Below are positions 51,310 through 63,578 of a stretch of 64,000 bases of DNA, one piece after another. The notes below the pieces were generated by a model. That model had not been told where the DNA came from, searched no databases, and was given only the letters and a program-made list of their open reading frames with translations. Position 1 is the stretch's first letter. The number at the start of each line of letters is the position of its first letter. The DNA comes from Trichuris trichiura (lineage: Eukaryota > Nematoda > Enoplea > Trichinellida > Trichuridae), in contig JBAJFE010000027.1 in NCBI GenBank assembly GCA_037903355.1, forward strand, positions 248,001 through 312,000. Direction: 5' to 3'. A program made the position numbers and the translations under genes.

Positions 51310-53075
51310 TTAGTGCGACGGTTGGGTCTGGTGCAATGCTAATAATTTATCCACGTCCGGCTCGATAGTCGTCAGAAGTAATCTCAAGTCGCTTCTCCTG
51401 ACTATCTGTAAGCGGTTTCTTTTTTTCCGAGAAGGTCTGTTACCGCACTAAATCCGCGTTCAACCAAATAGGACGACGGGAAAGGGATGAGGAACTTCTT
51501 AGCTACGTTCCATAGCCTGGGATACAGCTGTCTGATTTCCTGCTGCAGCCAGAAACTGGTATAGCCGCCCTTCATCTTGGGCTTCAGCTCCTCGTTGGCT
51601 TGCATCTCAATGAGCTCTTCCTGGTAAGCCACTTCAACCTCGGCGAGGCATGTAAACGGGTCCAAAACCCAGTCCGATATCGTCATGGACAAAATATCTC
51701 TGTACCTTTCGCACATGTCCTCATGGAGCATGCTGAGATGGTCACAGAAGGAGCGTATGACATCGTCAGGGAGGCCGCCATTCTTCTTGAGGTCGTCAAG
51801 GTTAGGGAACTGGCGGTACTCTCCGCGCCCCAGGTTTTGGTGGAAAATGGAAAGCTTGTCGATGAAAGCCTTTACAACCGTCTTGGTCTTGATAAGATTC
51901 AGTTGATCTCCATGCAACTGCAAATTCATCTCGTTAAACTTTAAGTAGAGGTCCGACATGTAAGCTATGTCAGCTCTCGATTTCTCCACGTTGTCGCGTA
52001 ATTCCGTATCCTCAGTTTTGAGAAACTGTACGACGGTGTCAAAAAGGGCATAGAAGCGGCTCAAGCAGGCGCCTCTTAAAAGCCAGCGTACTTCTGTGTG
52101 AAGCAGGAGCCGGTTAAAATCTTCGTCATTTTCTTCGCATAGTTGGCTGAACAATCTCTCTCTCTCAAGGCACTGCTTTTGATTCTATTAACCGCAGTGA
52201 TCACGTACTGCAGCGAACGGTGCAGTCTGTCACTGAGCCGCTTCGCCACCAGATGTTGCCGGTGAATTACGCTGTGCACGGCCAGCAAATCCGGTACCTT
52301 TTCTTTTAGATACGAAAGGAACCCGCGATGTCGTCCAAGCATTGACGGGGCTCCATCCGTCGCGACAGCGATTACGTTCGTTAGTGGTATCTCCTTCTCT
52401 TTAAAAAAAGTCTTCTACAGTACGAAATATTGATTCTCCTCTAGTGTCAGTCAGCAGTTCTTTTGCGAAGAGTAACTCCTGAACTAACTTGCCTTCCTTG
52501 ATGAACCTAACATAGGCCAGCAGCAGCGCTTCGTTATGTGGCAACGTCGACTCATCCACCTGTAAAGAAAATTCCTTTGTTCTCAAGAGGTTGCAGAGCG
52601 TATTCTCCACATCAGCGCTCATTTCATCAACACGTCGCTGCACCGTATTGTTGTTTAAGGGAATCTTTTTAATTATTTCAGTTGCAGGAATGCGCAACAC
52701 AGTACGCAGCACTTCCGAAACAGCCGGCAGTATCAGTTCTTCTCCGATGGCATGCGGCTTTCCAGATTTCGCGATCAAGAGCGCGCGCAATCCGTCGGTG
52801 TTTTGTCTTGATGCGAATGAAAAAATCCCTGGCAATTTAGGTCGCTTTTGGAAGTTATTATGAAGAGATTGGAAGTAAGAATGGTCATTATTGGCCTTGT
52901 CACCGTGCATCGTTTTCAGGTGTTTTACTAATATTGAGGGCATCATCAGTTCATTCGCAAAAGCCTTTTCCTAGATCAAGCAAAATAGTTGCTGCGAATT
53001 CGAGGGTGACGGTATAAAACCGTATCTTAGATATTCGACGTTGTATTGCCAACATTTCTTTTTTGCTTCTGCCAT
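51310..53075 (-). pseudogene. hAT ZBED/Buster transposase, copy 3
   Basis: Read on the minus strand from ATG at 53,075 to the terminal stop at 51,310. It has the same domain order as copy 1 (BED histidines HLKTMH, LQVDESTLPHNEALLLAY, VAVATDGAPSMLG, TEVRWLLRGA, FLIPFPSSYLVERGFSAVTD). It shares the in-frame TAG after CLI, the extra T in the T7 run and the A-run frameshift with copy 1, and has in addition a GA insertion in the GAGAGAGA run (RERDCSANY), shared with copy 2, plus a deletion of the ASYN codons near 52,790. Confidence 0.95.
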
Positions 53076-54608
53076 CTGTAGAAATTTACATCCGTTACTA
53101 ACAAGTTCAGAGCCAGACAGTAGCACAGTGGTATTAAGAAATCAATTAGCCAAGCGTCATCTAAGCTCCCGCAGTAAGAACACAGGGGATTCTGTACCGG
53201 ACGGTACTGTCCCTCTACGTCGGTCCTGGAAGCGGGAGCAGATCGCTTTCATGTGGTCACCCCGCTCTTTTCTGATGGTAGCGACGGACAAATAGGCTCA
53301 AAATAAGTCTATGAAGCATGAGGTTGCGACAGGGTCGTTCTTGTCCTCGCGCGGCGGACTACGGAAAGCACGCGATAAAATTTTCTGCCCAGGTTTGCGG
53401 ACATCCTCCCTCTCCCTGGTGTTGTCGTGTCATGTTTGAGAAGGTAGGCTGGCTGACAAGATTTCGCATGGTTTCAAGTTCGGAAATACTTCCGCCCACC
53501 AAGGTTTGATGGCAAACAATGCCCGCAGTTTAACGACGAACTCTCCGCTACTGGCTGTCTTTTTAGATATCAAACCAGTGAAGAGTGGGGGATAAAAATG
53601 TTTGACTGAGTACTGCTTCAAACAGATCTACACCTCCCGTACTAGGCCTATTTTCCTTGCTGTTTTTGCGAACCGCAAGGCCATGCGTAAGGAAGGAAGG
53701 CAGACGGTCATAAGATGCTCCCACCTGTAAAGCAAACTGGGCGTGTATTCTCCTTTTTGCTGGTGAGCGCTACTGAACTTGTAGGTTTATCATTCGCTAC
53801 TTAAACATAGGCGTGGTTAAACATAAGCAAACTAATCCTTTCCCGAAGAAGTTGACGAACAACCGGAGGCTGATGCTAGTTCAAAGCCCAAGCATAGCAA
53901 AATGGGTGACGTCGTCGAGCGCTAACTTAGGTTAAGACTTCCGCGACGGACCCTGTCGGCCGTCCTGAAGCCTGACACGCCGTGAGAGTCGTCGCGGAAA
54001 CCTGCTGGCGTTTACGGAGCGCGTTTCTTAGAAAGCACCGCCTGTGGCTTAGTTTCTCTGGGAAATATGATCACAAGGAGCGGCAATAGGCGTCGCCGAA
54101 GTCCCGCGGGCGATAAGCTTCAGGCACAATACATAGCGCGCGACGTGCTTGTTAGCGGCCGAGGAAAAGACGTCCACTATAGCCAAGAAATGGGCACACT
54201 TCGTCGTTTAAATACCCGTAGTAGCGAGCATATGACTTCTTGAAATCCCGTTAGGTATCTACACTAGATCTAGAAATCAAACTGAGAAGTAGTGCTTATA
54301 AGATGTCCCCGTTAAGTGAAGAGCCACGGCAAGTGTTTCAGACATGTAAAAGGTAACCTGTACAAAACTGTGATGTGATGTGCCTTTTGCGTTGATGAGG
54401 GCTCGGGGGTTAAGCTACCGCCGACGTATTAAAGATGGACGGGACGCATTGGGACAGTCAAAAGGACCGCCGTCAGTCCCCTGTACTCACTAAACTAGCA
54501 GATCAGAGCTTATTATCCTTACAGATACTCCTATGGTTGTGACTGAATCTATTTTAATGCTCAAGCAATGCTGATCGCCTGGTAACATGAGCCATGTTTC
54601 AACTAGAA

Positions 54609-57600
54609 CAGTGATTCCCAACGGGGGCCCCAGGGACCCCTTGGGGGCCCTGGAAAACTTGAAGGGGGCCCTGAGAAGGATTGGGGATTTAGGGGGTCCC
54701 TGGGAGCTTAGGGGGGCCCCAGGGGGTCCCTAGTATTCGGTGCCGCAGGACGAGAGCGCGCAGCCGTGCCTGTACGTAGTTTGGCTATGGAAATTAGCGA
54801 GTCTCGTGTATCGTACCCCCGGCTGAAGTTGACGCGGCAACATCAAGGGAGGTCAAGTGAAGATTACGCCGTCACAGTAACAATGGTTCGCATTCTTTAA
54901 CCGTGCCGGCCGTCCTGTCCTGCCCTAGCCTAAGCCTAAGACTGAACATGTGTTCTTCGATGTTATTGTGAGACGTTGGCGAGCTTGATACACAGCGTAG
55001 CGCGCTAAGACAGTTAACGTAAATAAGCGTCCCTTTGATGCTGCCGTCTTCGTTTCTGGCGGGGACAAGATACATGAGATCCAATAGCTTGTTATCATTG
55101 CCCTGTCGTTTACCCTGATGTATCCGGCGAAAGTTTTTCTTACTATATTACGCTGCGTAGCGAATTCCAGTCACACTACAAAAAAAGCCATTGGCTAAAG
55201 ATAGCCTGACCGAAAGGCGAATTGTCCGATTTCTGTGCTTCGCCATCTGCTGCTGTGCCAAAGCGCAATTCAAAATGAATCTTTTTGGTTGGTTTTTTTC
55301 GCATTAGCGTACCACCCTGGCGCAAATCGGAGGGCTCGGAAAACTACAACCTGCAGGGGGCGATGACAGCTTCTTCGCGGGGGCGGACAAGCGCGCCTGG
55401 GGAGTAATGGCGGGGAAAATGCTCAGTAGACACTGATTATTCTCTCCTGTGCGTTGACGGTGGAAAGTAATAATAGCTCTGCGATCCTGCTTGTGTCTTG
55501 TTTCCTCAGTGCTGTAGTTCTCATCTATTCAGCTATCCCGTTATATCAGCTGTTAGGAAACTGCTTTGTCGCGACTACGGACCTCTTCTGAAATTCGACG
55601 AACTTCTTAAAAATATAAAGGTAAGTGTCTTGTAAGATTCTAGTTGAAACATGGCTCACGTTACCAGGAGATCAGCATTGCTTGAGCATTAAAATAGATT
55701 CAGTCGCAACCATAGGAGTATCTGTAAGGATAATAAGCTCTGATCTGCTAGTTTAGTGAGTACAGGGGATCCTTGACTGACGGCGGTCCTTTTGACTGTC
55801 CCAATGCGTCCCATCCATCTTTAATACGTCGGCGGTAGCTTAACCCCCGAGCCCTCATCAACGCGAAAGGCACATCACATCACAGTTTTGTACAGGTTAC
55901 CTTTTACATGTCTGAAACACTTGCCGTGGCTCTTCACTTAACGGGGACATCTTATAAGCACTACTTCTCAGTTTGATTTCTACATCTAGTGTAGATACCT
56001 AACGGGATTTCAAGAAGTCATATGCTCGCTACTACGGGTACTTAAACGACGAAGTGTGCCCATTTCATGACTATAGTGGACGTCTTTTTCTCGGCCGCTA
56101 ACAGGCACGTCGCGCGCTATGTATTGTGCCTGAAGCTTATCGCCCGCGGGACTTCGGCAACGCCTAGTGCCGCTCCTTGTGATCATATTTCCCAGAGAAA
56201 CTAAGCCACAGGCGGTGCTTTCTAAGAAACGCGCTCCGTAAACGCCAGCAGGTTTCCGCGACGACTCTCACGGCGTGTCAGGCTTCAGGACGGCCGACAG
56301 GGTCCGTCGCGGAAGTCTTAACCTAAGTTATAGCGCTCGACGACGTCACCCATTTTGCTATGCTTGGGCTTTGAACTAGCATCAGCCTCCGGTTGTTCGT
56401 CAACTTCTTCGGGAAAGGATTAGTTTGCTTATGTTTAACCACGCCTATGTTTAAGTAGCGAATGATAAACCCACAAGTTCAGTAGCGCTCACCAGCAAAA
56501 AGGAGAATACACGCCCAGTTTGCTTTACAGGTGGGAGCATCTTACGACCGTCTGCCTTCCTTCCTTACGCATGGCCTTGCGGTTCGCAAAAATAGCAAGG
56601 AAAATAGGCCTAGTACGGGAGGTGTAGATCTGTTTGAAGCAGTACTCAGTCAAACATTTGTATCCCCCACTCTTCACTGGTTTGATATCTAAAAAGACAG
56701 CCAGTAGCGGAGAGTTCGTCGTTGAACTGCGGGCATTGTTTGCCATCAGACCTTGGTGGGCGGAAGTATTTCCGAACTTGAAACCGTGCGAAATCTTGTC
56801 AGCCAGCCTACCTTCTCAAACATGACACGACAACACCAGGGAGAGGGAGGATGTCCGCAAACCTGGGCAGAAAATTTTATCGCGTGCTTTCCGTTGTCCG
56901 CCGCGCGAGGACAAGAACGACCCTGTCGCAACCTCATGCTTCATAGACTTATTTTGAGCCTATTTGTCCGTCGCTACCATCAGAAAAGAGCGGGGTGACC
57001 ACATGAAAGCGATCTGCTCCCGCTTCCAGGACCGACGTAGAGGGACAGTACCGTCCGGTACGGAATCCCCTGTGTTCTTACTGCGGGAGCTTAGATGACG
57101 CTTGGCTAATTGATTTCTTAATACCACTGTGCTACTGTCTGGCTCTGAACTTGTTAGTAACGGATGTAAATTTCTACAGATGGCAGAAGCAAAAAAGAAA
57201 TGTAGGCAATACAACGTCGAATATCTAAGATACGGTTTTATACCGTCACCCTCGAATTCGCAGCAACCATTTTGCTTGATCTGGAAAAGGCTTTTGCGAA
57301 TGAACTGATGATGCCCTCAATATTAGTAAAACACCTGAAAACGATGCACGGTGACAAGGCCAATAATGACCTTTCTTACTTCCAATCTCTTCATGATAAC
57401 TTCCAAAAGCGACCTAAATTGCCAGGGATTTTTTCATTCGCATCAAGACAAAACACCGACGGATTGCGCGCGTCCTATAACATCTCCCTCTTGATCGCGA
57501 AATCTGGAAAGCCGCATGCCATCGGAGAAGAACTGATACTGCCGGCTGTTTCGGAAGTGCTGCGTACTGTGTTGCGCATTCCTGCAACTGAAATAATTAA

Positions 57601-59661
57601 AAAGATTCCCTTAAACAACAATACGGTGCAGCGACGTATTGATGAAATGAGCGCTGATGTGGAGAATACGCTCTGCAACCTCTTGAGAACAAAGGAATTT
57701 TCTTTACAGGTGGATGAGTCGACGTTGCCACATAACGAAGCGCTGCTGCTGGCCTATGTTAGGTTCATCAAGGAAGGCAAGTTAGTTCAGGAGTTACTCT
57801 TCGCAAAAGAACTGCTGACTGACACTAGAGGAGAATCAATATTTCGTACTGTAGAAGACTTTTTTTAAAGAGAAGGAGATACCACTAACGAACGTAATCG
57901 CTGTCGCGACGGATGGAGCCCCGTCAATGCTTGGACGACATCGCGGGTTCCTTTCGTATCTAAAAGAAAAGGTACCGGATTTGCTGGCCGTGCACAGCGT
58001 AATTCACCGGCAACATCTGGTGGCGAAGCGGCTCAGTGACAGACTGCACCGTTCGCTGCAGTACGTGATCACTGCGGTTAATAGAATCAAAAGCAGTGCC
58101 TTGAGAGAGAGAGATTGTTCAGCCAACTATGCGAAGAACATGACGAAGATTTTAACCGGCTCCTGCTTCACACAGAAGTACGCTGGCTTTTAAGAGGCGC
58201 CTGCTTGAGCCGCTTCTATGCCCTTTTTGACACCGTCGTACAGTTTCTCAAAACTGAGGATACGGAATTACGCGACAACGTGGAGAAATCGAGAGCTGAC
58301 ATAGCTTACATGTCAGACCTCTACTTAAAGTTTAACGAGATGAATTTGCAGTTGCATGGAGATCAACTGAATCTTATCAAGACCAAGACGGTTGTAAAGG
58401 CTTTCATCGACAAGCTTTCCATTTTCCACCAAAACCTGGGGCGCGGAGAGTACCGCCAGTTCCCTAACCTTGACGACCTCAAGAAGAATGGCGGCCTCCC
58501 TGACGATGTCATACGGTCCTTCTGTGACCATCTCAGCATGCTCCATGAGGACATGTGCGAAAGGTACAGAGATATTTTGTCCATGACGATATCGGACTGG
58601 GTTTTGGACCCGTTTACATGCCTCGCCGAGGTTGAAGTGGCTTACCAGGAAGAGCTCATTGAGATGCAAGCCAACGAGGAGCTGAAGCCCAAGATGAAGG
58701 GCGGCTATACCAGTTTCTGGCTGCAGCAGGAAATCAGACAGCTGTATCCCAGGCTATGGAACGTAGCTAAGAAGTTCCTCATCCCTTTCCCGTCGTCCTA
58801 TTTGGTTGAACGCGGATTTAGTGCGGTAACAGACCTTCTCGGAAAAAAAGAAACCGCTTACAGATAGTCAGGAGAAGCGACTTGAGATTACTTCTGACGA
58901 CTATCGAGCCGGACGTGGATAAATTATTAGCATTGCACCAGACCCAACCGTCGCACTAAGTGAGGTAAGATCAAGCGGCTGTCGTCTTGCTCCGACGAAA
59001 TATTGAATTTAGATTCATTGTTGCGCAGCACTGAGAACAACATCGCAGCCTCACTTACAATTTGCGTTACCATTGCTAACAGCCCGAAAAATTAAGGAAG
59101 AGGAAACCCAATGCCGCGCTTGTACTCTGAATGCTCCCTGATCTGCAGTTAGCTGGCTTAAGTCCAGTAATACGAAAAGAACGCCTTCAGTGCCAAATAA
59201 AGAATTTATGGCGTTAATGGCTTCGAATATTGCTAGGAGCATTCGCCGTATATGGCAGCTGGCTGGCTTCCTTACTAGCCATTTTGTTCTAGTGTAGAAA
59301 AGAAATACAGCGTCGACTTCGAATCGCCAGGTTTCCCAGCCGCACACTCAACTTTCACAGCGCAAACCATGGGGTCCTACTTGCGGCTGACAAGATCCGC
59401 AGGTTAATAAGGTTTTTAAAGATGGCCCGGCTTAACTGTTTTTTCTTTGGCAAACACGGTAGGCAGCGAAATCAATTCTACATTCCGCCGGCTCTTTCAA
59501 GTGCTGAACTACTTGTACAAATTGACAACAACGTAACCACAGTAGGCGGACCTGAGGATAACAGAAGCAGGAGAATTACGTTGGGGAGAATGACAGGGGG
59601 GCCCCGGCAAGTTGAAGGTCGCGAAAGGGGGCCCTGGCTCAAAAAAGGTTGGGAAACACTG
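54609..59661 (+). mobile_element. 5-kb hAT element, copy 2, inserted inside copy 3
   Basis: 5,053 bp from CAGTGATTCCCAACGGGGGC to GGTTGGGAAACACTG, with perfect 8-bp duplication AACTAGAA (54,601-54,608 and 59,662-59,669). It lies antisense within copy 3. The octamer is found once at the homologous place of copy 1 (TTCTAGTT near 29,823), confirming a genuine insertion and not a recombination product. Confidence 0.96.
57180..58960 (+). pseudogene. hAT ZBED/Buster transposase, copy 2
   Basis: ATG at 57,180 (directly after a TTTCTACAG acceptor), stop at 58,958-58,960. It lacks the in-frame TAG of the other copies but has a one-base deletion at the same place (CTGGAAAAGG instead of CTAGGAAAAGG). 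The VEDFF frameshift, the GA insertion in RERDCSANY and the A-run shift (GKKETAYR) are all present. Domain order is as in copy 1. Close similarity to copy 3 makes them sisters. Confidence 0.95.
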
Positions 59662-60839
59662 AACTAGAATCTTACAAGACACTTACCTTTATATTTTTAA
59701 GAAGTTCGTCGAATTTCAGAAGAGGTCCGTAGTGGCGACAAAGCAGTTTCCTAACAGCTGATATAACGGGATAGCTGAATAGATGAGAACTACAGCACTG
59801 AGGAAACAAGACACAAGCAGGATCGCAGAGCTATTATTACTTTCCACCGTCAACGCACAGGAGAGAATAATCAGTGTCTACTGAGCATTTTCCCCGCCAT
59901 TATTCCCCAGGCGCGCTTGTCCGCCCCCGCGAAGAAGCTGTCATCGCCCCCTGCAGGTTGTAGTTTTCCGAGCCCTCTGATTTGCGCCAGGGTGGTACGC
60001 TAATGCGAAAAAAACCAACCAAAAAGATTCATTTTGAATTGCGCTTTGGCACAGCAGCAGATGGCGAAGCACAGAAATCAGATAATTCGCCTTTCGGTCA
60101 GGCTATCTTTAGCCAATGGCTTTTTTTGTAGTGTGACTGGAATTCGCTACGCAGCGTAATATAGTAAGAAAAACTTTCGCCGGATACATCAGGGTAAACG
60201 ACAGGGCAATGATAACAAGTTATTGGATCTCATGTATCTTGTCCCCGCCTGAAACGAAGACGGCAGCATCAAAGGGACGCTTATTTACGTTAACTGTCTT
60301 AGCGCGCTACGCCTGTGTATCAAGCTCGCCAACGTCTCACAATAACATCGAAGAATACATGTTCAGTCTTAGGCTTAGGCTAGGGCAGGACAGGACGGCC
60401 GGCACGGTTAAAGAATGCGAACCATTGTTACTGTGACGGCGTAATCTTCACTTGACCTCCCTTGATGTTGCCGCGTCAACTTCAGCCGGGGGTACGATAC
60501 ACGAAACTCGCTAATTTCCATAGCCAAACTACGTACAAGCACGGCTGCGCGCTCTCGTCCTGCGGCACCGAATACTAGGGACCCCCTGGGGCCCCCCTAA
60601 GCTCCCAGGGACCCCCTAAATCCCCAATCCTTCTCAGGGCCCCCTTCAAGTTTTCCAGGGCCCCCAAGGGGTCCCTGGGGGCCCCCGTTGGGAATCACTG
60701 AACTAGAAATATACGTCTCCCAAGTAGACCATGTTTATTTCAGAGTTATGCAAATTTTCAGAAACGGAATAACTGCGCAGAAGGGTTCATGAAACAGCGT
60801 TAAGCAAGGACATTTTGAAAGCCATCCCAACTCAACCGA

Positions 60840-61910
60840 CCTTTCATGAAAGCCATCTCAGTTCAGCAGAAAGGAGGAGGCAACTGAATTCTTCATCATT
60901 ATCATCGTGCGGCAAGCAAAATAACCTGCCGTTCGATGCCTTAGCATTAATTCGGTTCACTGCCTTAATCGAATAGTGGAGTGAACTGTTCAGGCGGGCG
61001 CTCATGCGTTTCATGGCTAAGTGCTGCCGATGTAGAATGCCGTACACCGCTTTAAACATCAAGCACCACTTCTTTTGGATATCCAACGAAACCACAATAG
61101 CTGCTGGCCACCGATGGTGCTCCATCGGTATCAAGTGCCAACATGTTCATAAAGGAGATCTATTTTTCTTTAAAGAAGCCGTTGGCTACCTCAAACGACT
61201 AATCTTTCGTATCAGTCAACGGTTCTTTTGCGAACAGTAATTCTTGCACCAAACGTACTTGTTGGAACACTCTGTGTGCTCGTCACGTTGTAATACAGAA
61301 CGATGTAGGTGTCTTTGCTCATTTTACGAAAACCTGACAGGTAAGCCATACGCAGATCGACTTCTTCCGGGATGAATGGAGTAGTAAGACGATGCGAGAA
61401 GACATATGCAACCTGACCCAGAACTGTTTAGCAAAAGTTCTTGTTTTATGAAGCGCGCATAAGCCAGTAGCATAGCTTCATTCCCCCACCACATCGACTC
61501 ATCTAACTGCACTGCAAACTCAGTGTTCTTCAGGATATCGCATAAGGTATCTTCAGTATCCGAGGCCATCGTATCAATTCTCTCTGAACTCTGGTAACGG
61601 AATTTTGGTAACGATTGCAGGGGTGGCTTGTTGCATTCCAGTATCTCTGCTATGGTAGGAAGCATCAAGATTTTGCCAATACCGTGTAGCTTACCGGACT
61701 TCGCAATTATTAGCGCTATTTTTTAAGGTGTGAGCAAACCATTTTGATTGAGTTCTGAGTCAGAAGCCATCATATTCAGCGGGTGGCGACCGGAGACCTC
61801 TCTTAAATAACGAAAGTATCTCACACTCTTACAGTGCCTGTCAGGATGGCATCTCACAAAGAGTTCTTTCAATCTCGACGGCTTCATTAGAGAACGCTTC
61901 CCCGCATATT
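60840..61910 (-). pseudogene. Divergent hAT ZBED-type transposase relic
   Basis: The minus strand holds, in order, a BED-type start near 61,900 (MKPSRLKELFVRCHPD), IIAKSGKLHGIGKILMLPTI, EFAVQLDESMWWGNEAMLLA, then from 61,134 AVYGILHRQHLAMKRMSARL and LLSAELRWLS (the EVRWLS motif). Frameshifts and stops separate the blocks. The sequence is clearly a different family from the 5-kb copies. The C-terminal dimerisation part would be below 60,840 but is missing. Confidence 0.85.
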
Positions 61911-62261
61911 TGGCACATTGGCAACCGCCTGTTGGCAGAAGAGCATGTAAAGCTGAAATTCAAATATTCCATGCTGCATTAGCGACTTTTCTTCTTTGGG
62001 CTATCCATGAATTTGTGCAAAATTTCTTTGTAGAAAGTGACACGTCGTACGAGTCGAACGATGATCAAAGGATGAATCGAACAAGAAACTTCAGTGAGTC
62101 TTCAACGGCAACATAGCGAACGAAAACTGGGGTGCACTAAAGCAAGCTGAGCGTATTTATACAACTGAAACTGGGCAACAACTAGCGCTGCAGTATGAGA
62201 GAAACAACAGTGCATCCAGATAGTCTTTTGTAACGCTCACAAGAACAGACGGATATTTAAT
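61911..62261. other. Spacer, no feature seen
   Basis: Flank of the hAT relic; no recognisable coding or repeat signal besides it. Confidence 0.35.
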
Positions 62262-62560
62262 TGCAGAGGTTGGGAATGTCTGGACCGCAAAACATTCCCT
62301 CCCACCCGCTGAGCCAACCGCACAGGCATGCAAGATTCAGTGAAACGTGACTGCCGGAGTTTATTTTTTGAAAATGCGATAAACTTATTGTGAGTCTTAT
62401 TAATAACATAAATCTTGCGTAACAAGTAGGCAGCATCAGGCTGGTTAGGAAGACTGCCTTGCTGTCGGCTCTCTGTCGACAAACCGACGTCGTTAGTCTT
62501 CAGAGGCAAGCAGTAGATGGCATTAGTGTGCGCATCGGTAGCGTGGACAGGCAGCTATTG
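62262..62560 (-). mobile_element. Truncated non-autonomous hAT element (GGGTGGGGAAC family)
   Basis: On the minus strand the order of blocks (GCTTGCCTCTGAAGACTAAC, AGCCGACAGCAAGGCAG, GATGCTGCCTACTTGTTACG, CTCAGCGGGTGGGAGGGAAT) matches 7,970-8,195 of the element at 7,757-8,218. Neither terminal repeat is clearly intact, so no duplication can be given. Confidence 0.65.
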
Positions 62561-62955
62561 CTGTAAGGGTCTTCACGTTTAACCTGTCCCCCTACCCCAA
62601 TCCAGTCTATTTGAACTTCTCACCCCCTCTGTTGATCACTTGTTTAGACCATAATCAGTGAAACTGCTAGCCTCATGTTTAACCCACGTAAAAATTTAAA
62701 ATGTTCCATCATCGTTCGTTCTTAAGAGGGTATAAAAGCCCACGCACTCAGACAAACATGCGGAGTTTAGGTCACATCATCCAAGACACGTCATGACTGG
62801 AATGTTGGATGGCATGGTGGACCGTGCATTGGCCATCTGTGATCATGATTACTTAGGACAAGAACTTGAGCACTTGCAAAGGACGTTTAAAGAAAATGGG
62901 CACCCCGCCTATTCTATTAACTCAATAATTCAGTGAAAATAGGACCGCGTGAAGC
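62561..62955 (+). other. Region upstream of the Penelope fragment, TATA-like box
   Basis: TATAAAA at 62,731-62,737, followed by CTCAGAC about 20 nt later, has the look of a core promoter, though the spacing to a start site is short. No gene is visible directly behind it; it may belong to the retroelement remnant. Confidence 0.3.
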
Positions 62956-63578
62956 GTGAAAAGACCTGTTCCGGGGCGGCAGCTCATCCTCCCGTTCTAC
63001 CCAAGCCTGGAAGCAAAAATTAAAAGACTTGGGAACAGACTGGGTTTCAGGGTCTGGTTAAAAAACTCAGACCTCCGTTCCGTTCTACGCAACGACAAAG
63101 AAAAGGTAGCACAGGACCAGTGTCCTGGCTTAGTTTACGAAATAAAATGTGAATGTTCAGCCTTACGTATTGGCGAAACGTGCAGTACGTTGGCACATAG
63201 GTCCCATGAGCACATAAGGTCTTAACGCGGTAGAGGAATGCAGTTAACTGACCGAACGGAGAACCCTCCAATATAACATGTGAACGACCGCCAACACTTG
63301 ATCCGCGAGACGCTATGGAGCAGGCTACTCAGACGTCAGCAGTAGCACAGAACGGAGGGCAGTGTACGGGTGAACTGCGTGAGAAGGTGCTCTGCAAAGA
63401 AAGACACTTCATGGTCAGAAAAATAAAAGAAGCACTTTACAGAAAGGTCAATTCAAACATTAACAAGGACAGTGGCATTGCATTAAGCGACTCCAGAACT
63501 AGCGCCTTCAAGGCCGCAAACCGCATCCTCTTACATAAATCGCCTGTACAAGGACAAAGGTGCTCGACCGTTTCTTAG
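62956..63578 (+). pseudogene. Penelope-like element, GIY-YIG endonuclease end
   Basis: 62,956-63,225 encodes a linker (KIKRLGNRLGFRVWLKNSDL) and then CPGLVYEIKCECSALRIGET, which is the GIY-YIG start of Penelope-like retroelements (CxxxVYxIxCxCG..YIGET) with CSTLAHRSHEH, containing the conserved Arg and His. After a stop, the frame at 63,315-63,578 gives VLCKERHFMVRKIKEALYRK (conserved Glu helix) and NINKDSGIALS, the typical C-terminal motif. Reverse transcriptase is absent upstream, so this is a 5'-truncated copy. A hairpin related to hammerhead motifs follows at 63,798. Confidence 0.82.

Larger units (their letters stand above)
50609..60700 (-). mobile_element. 5-kb hAT element, copy 3, reverse orientation, split by copy 2
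   Basis: Outer ends CAGTGTTTCCCAACC at 50,609 and GGGAATCACTG ending at 60,700, with perfect 8-bp duplication AACTAGAA (50,601-50,608 and 60,701-60,708). Removing copy 2 and one octamer leaves about 5,031 bp, matching copy 1 (5,025 bp) throughout. The interruption lies in the 5' UTR intron just past its donor (59,68x, read on the minus strand GGTAAGTGTCTTGTAAGA). Confidence 0.96.

Noticed and set aside
50601..60708. Inversion or segmental duplication as explanation for the mirrored hAT halves
   Set aside because: Both elements have complete ends and own duplications, and removal of copy 2 rejoins copy 3 exactly.
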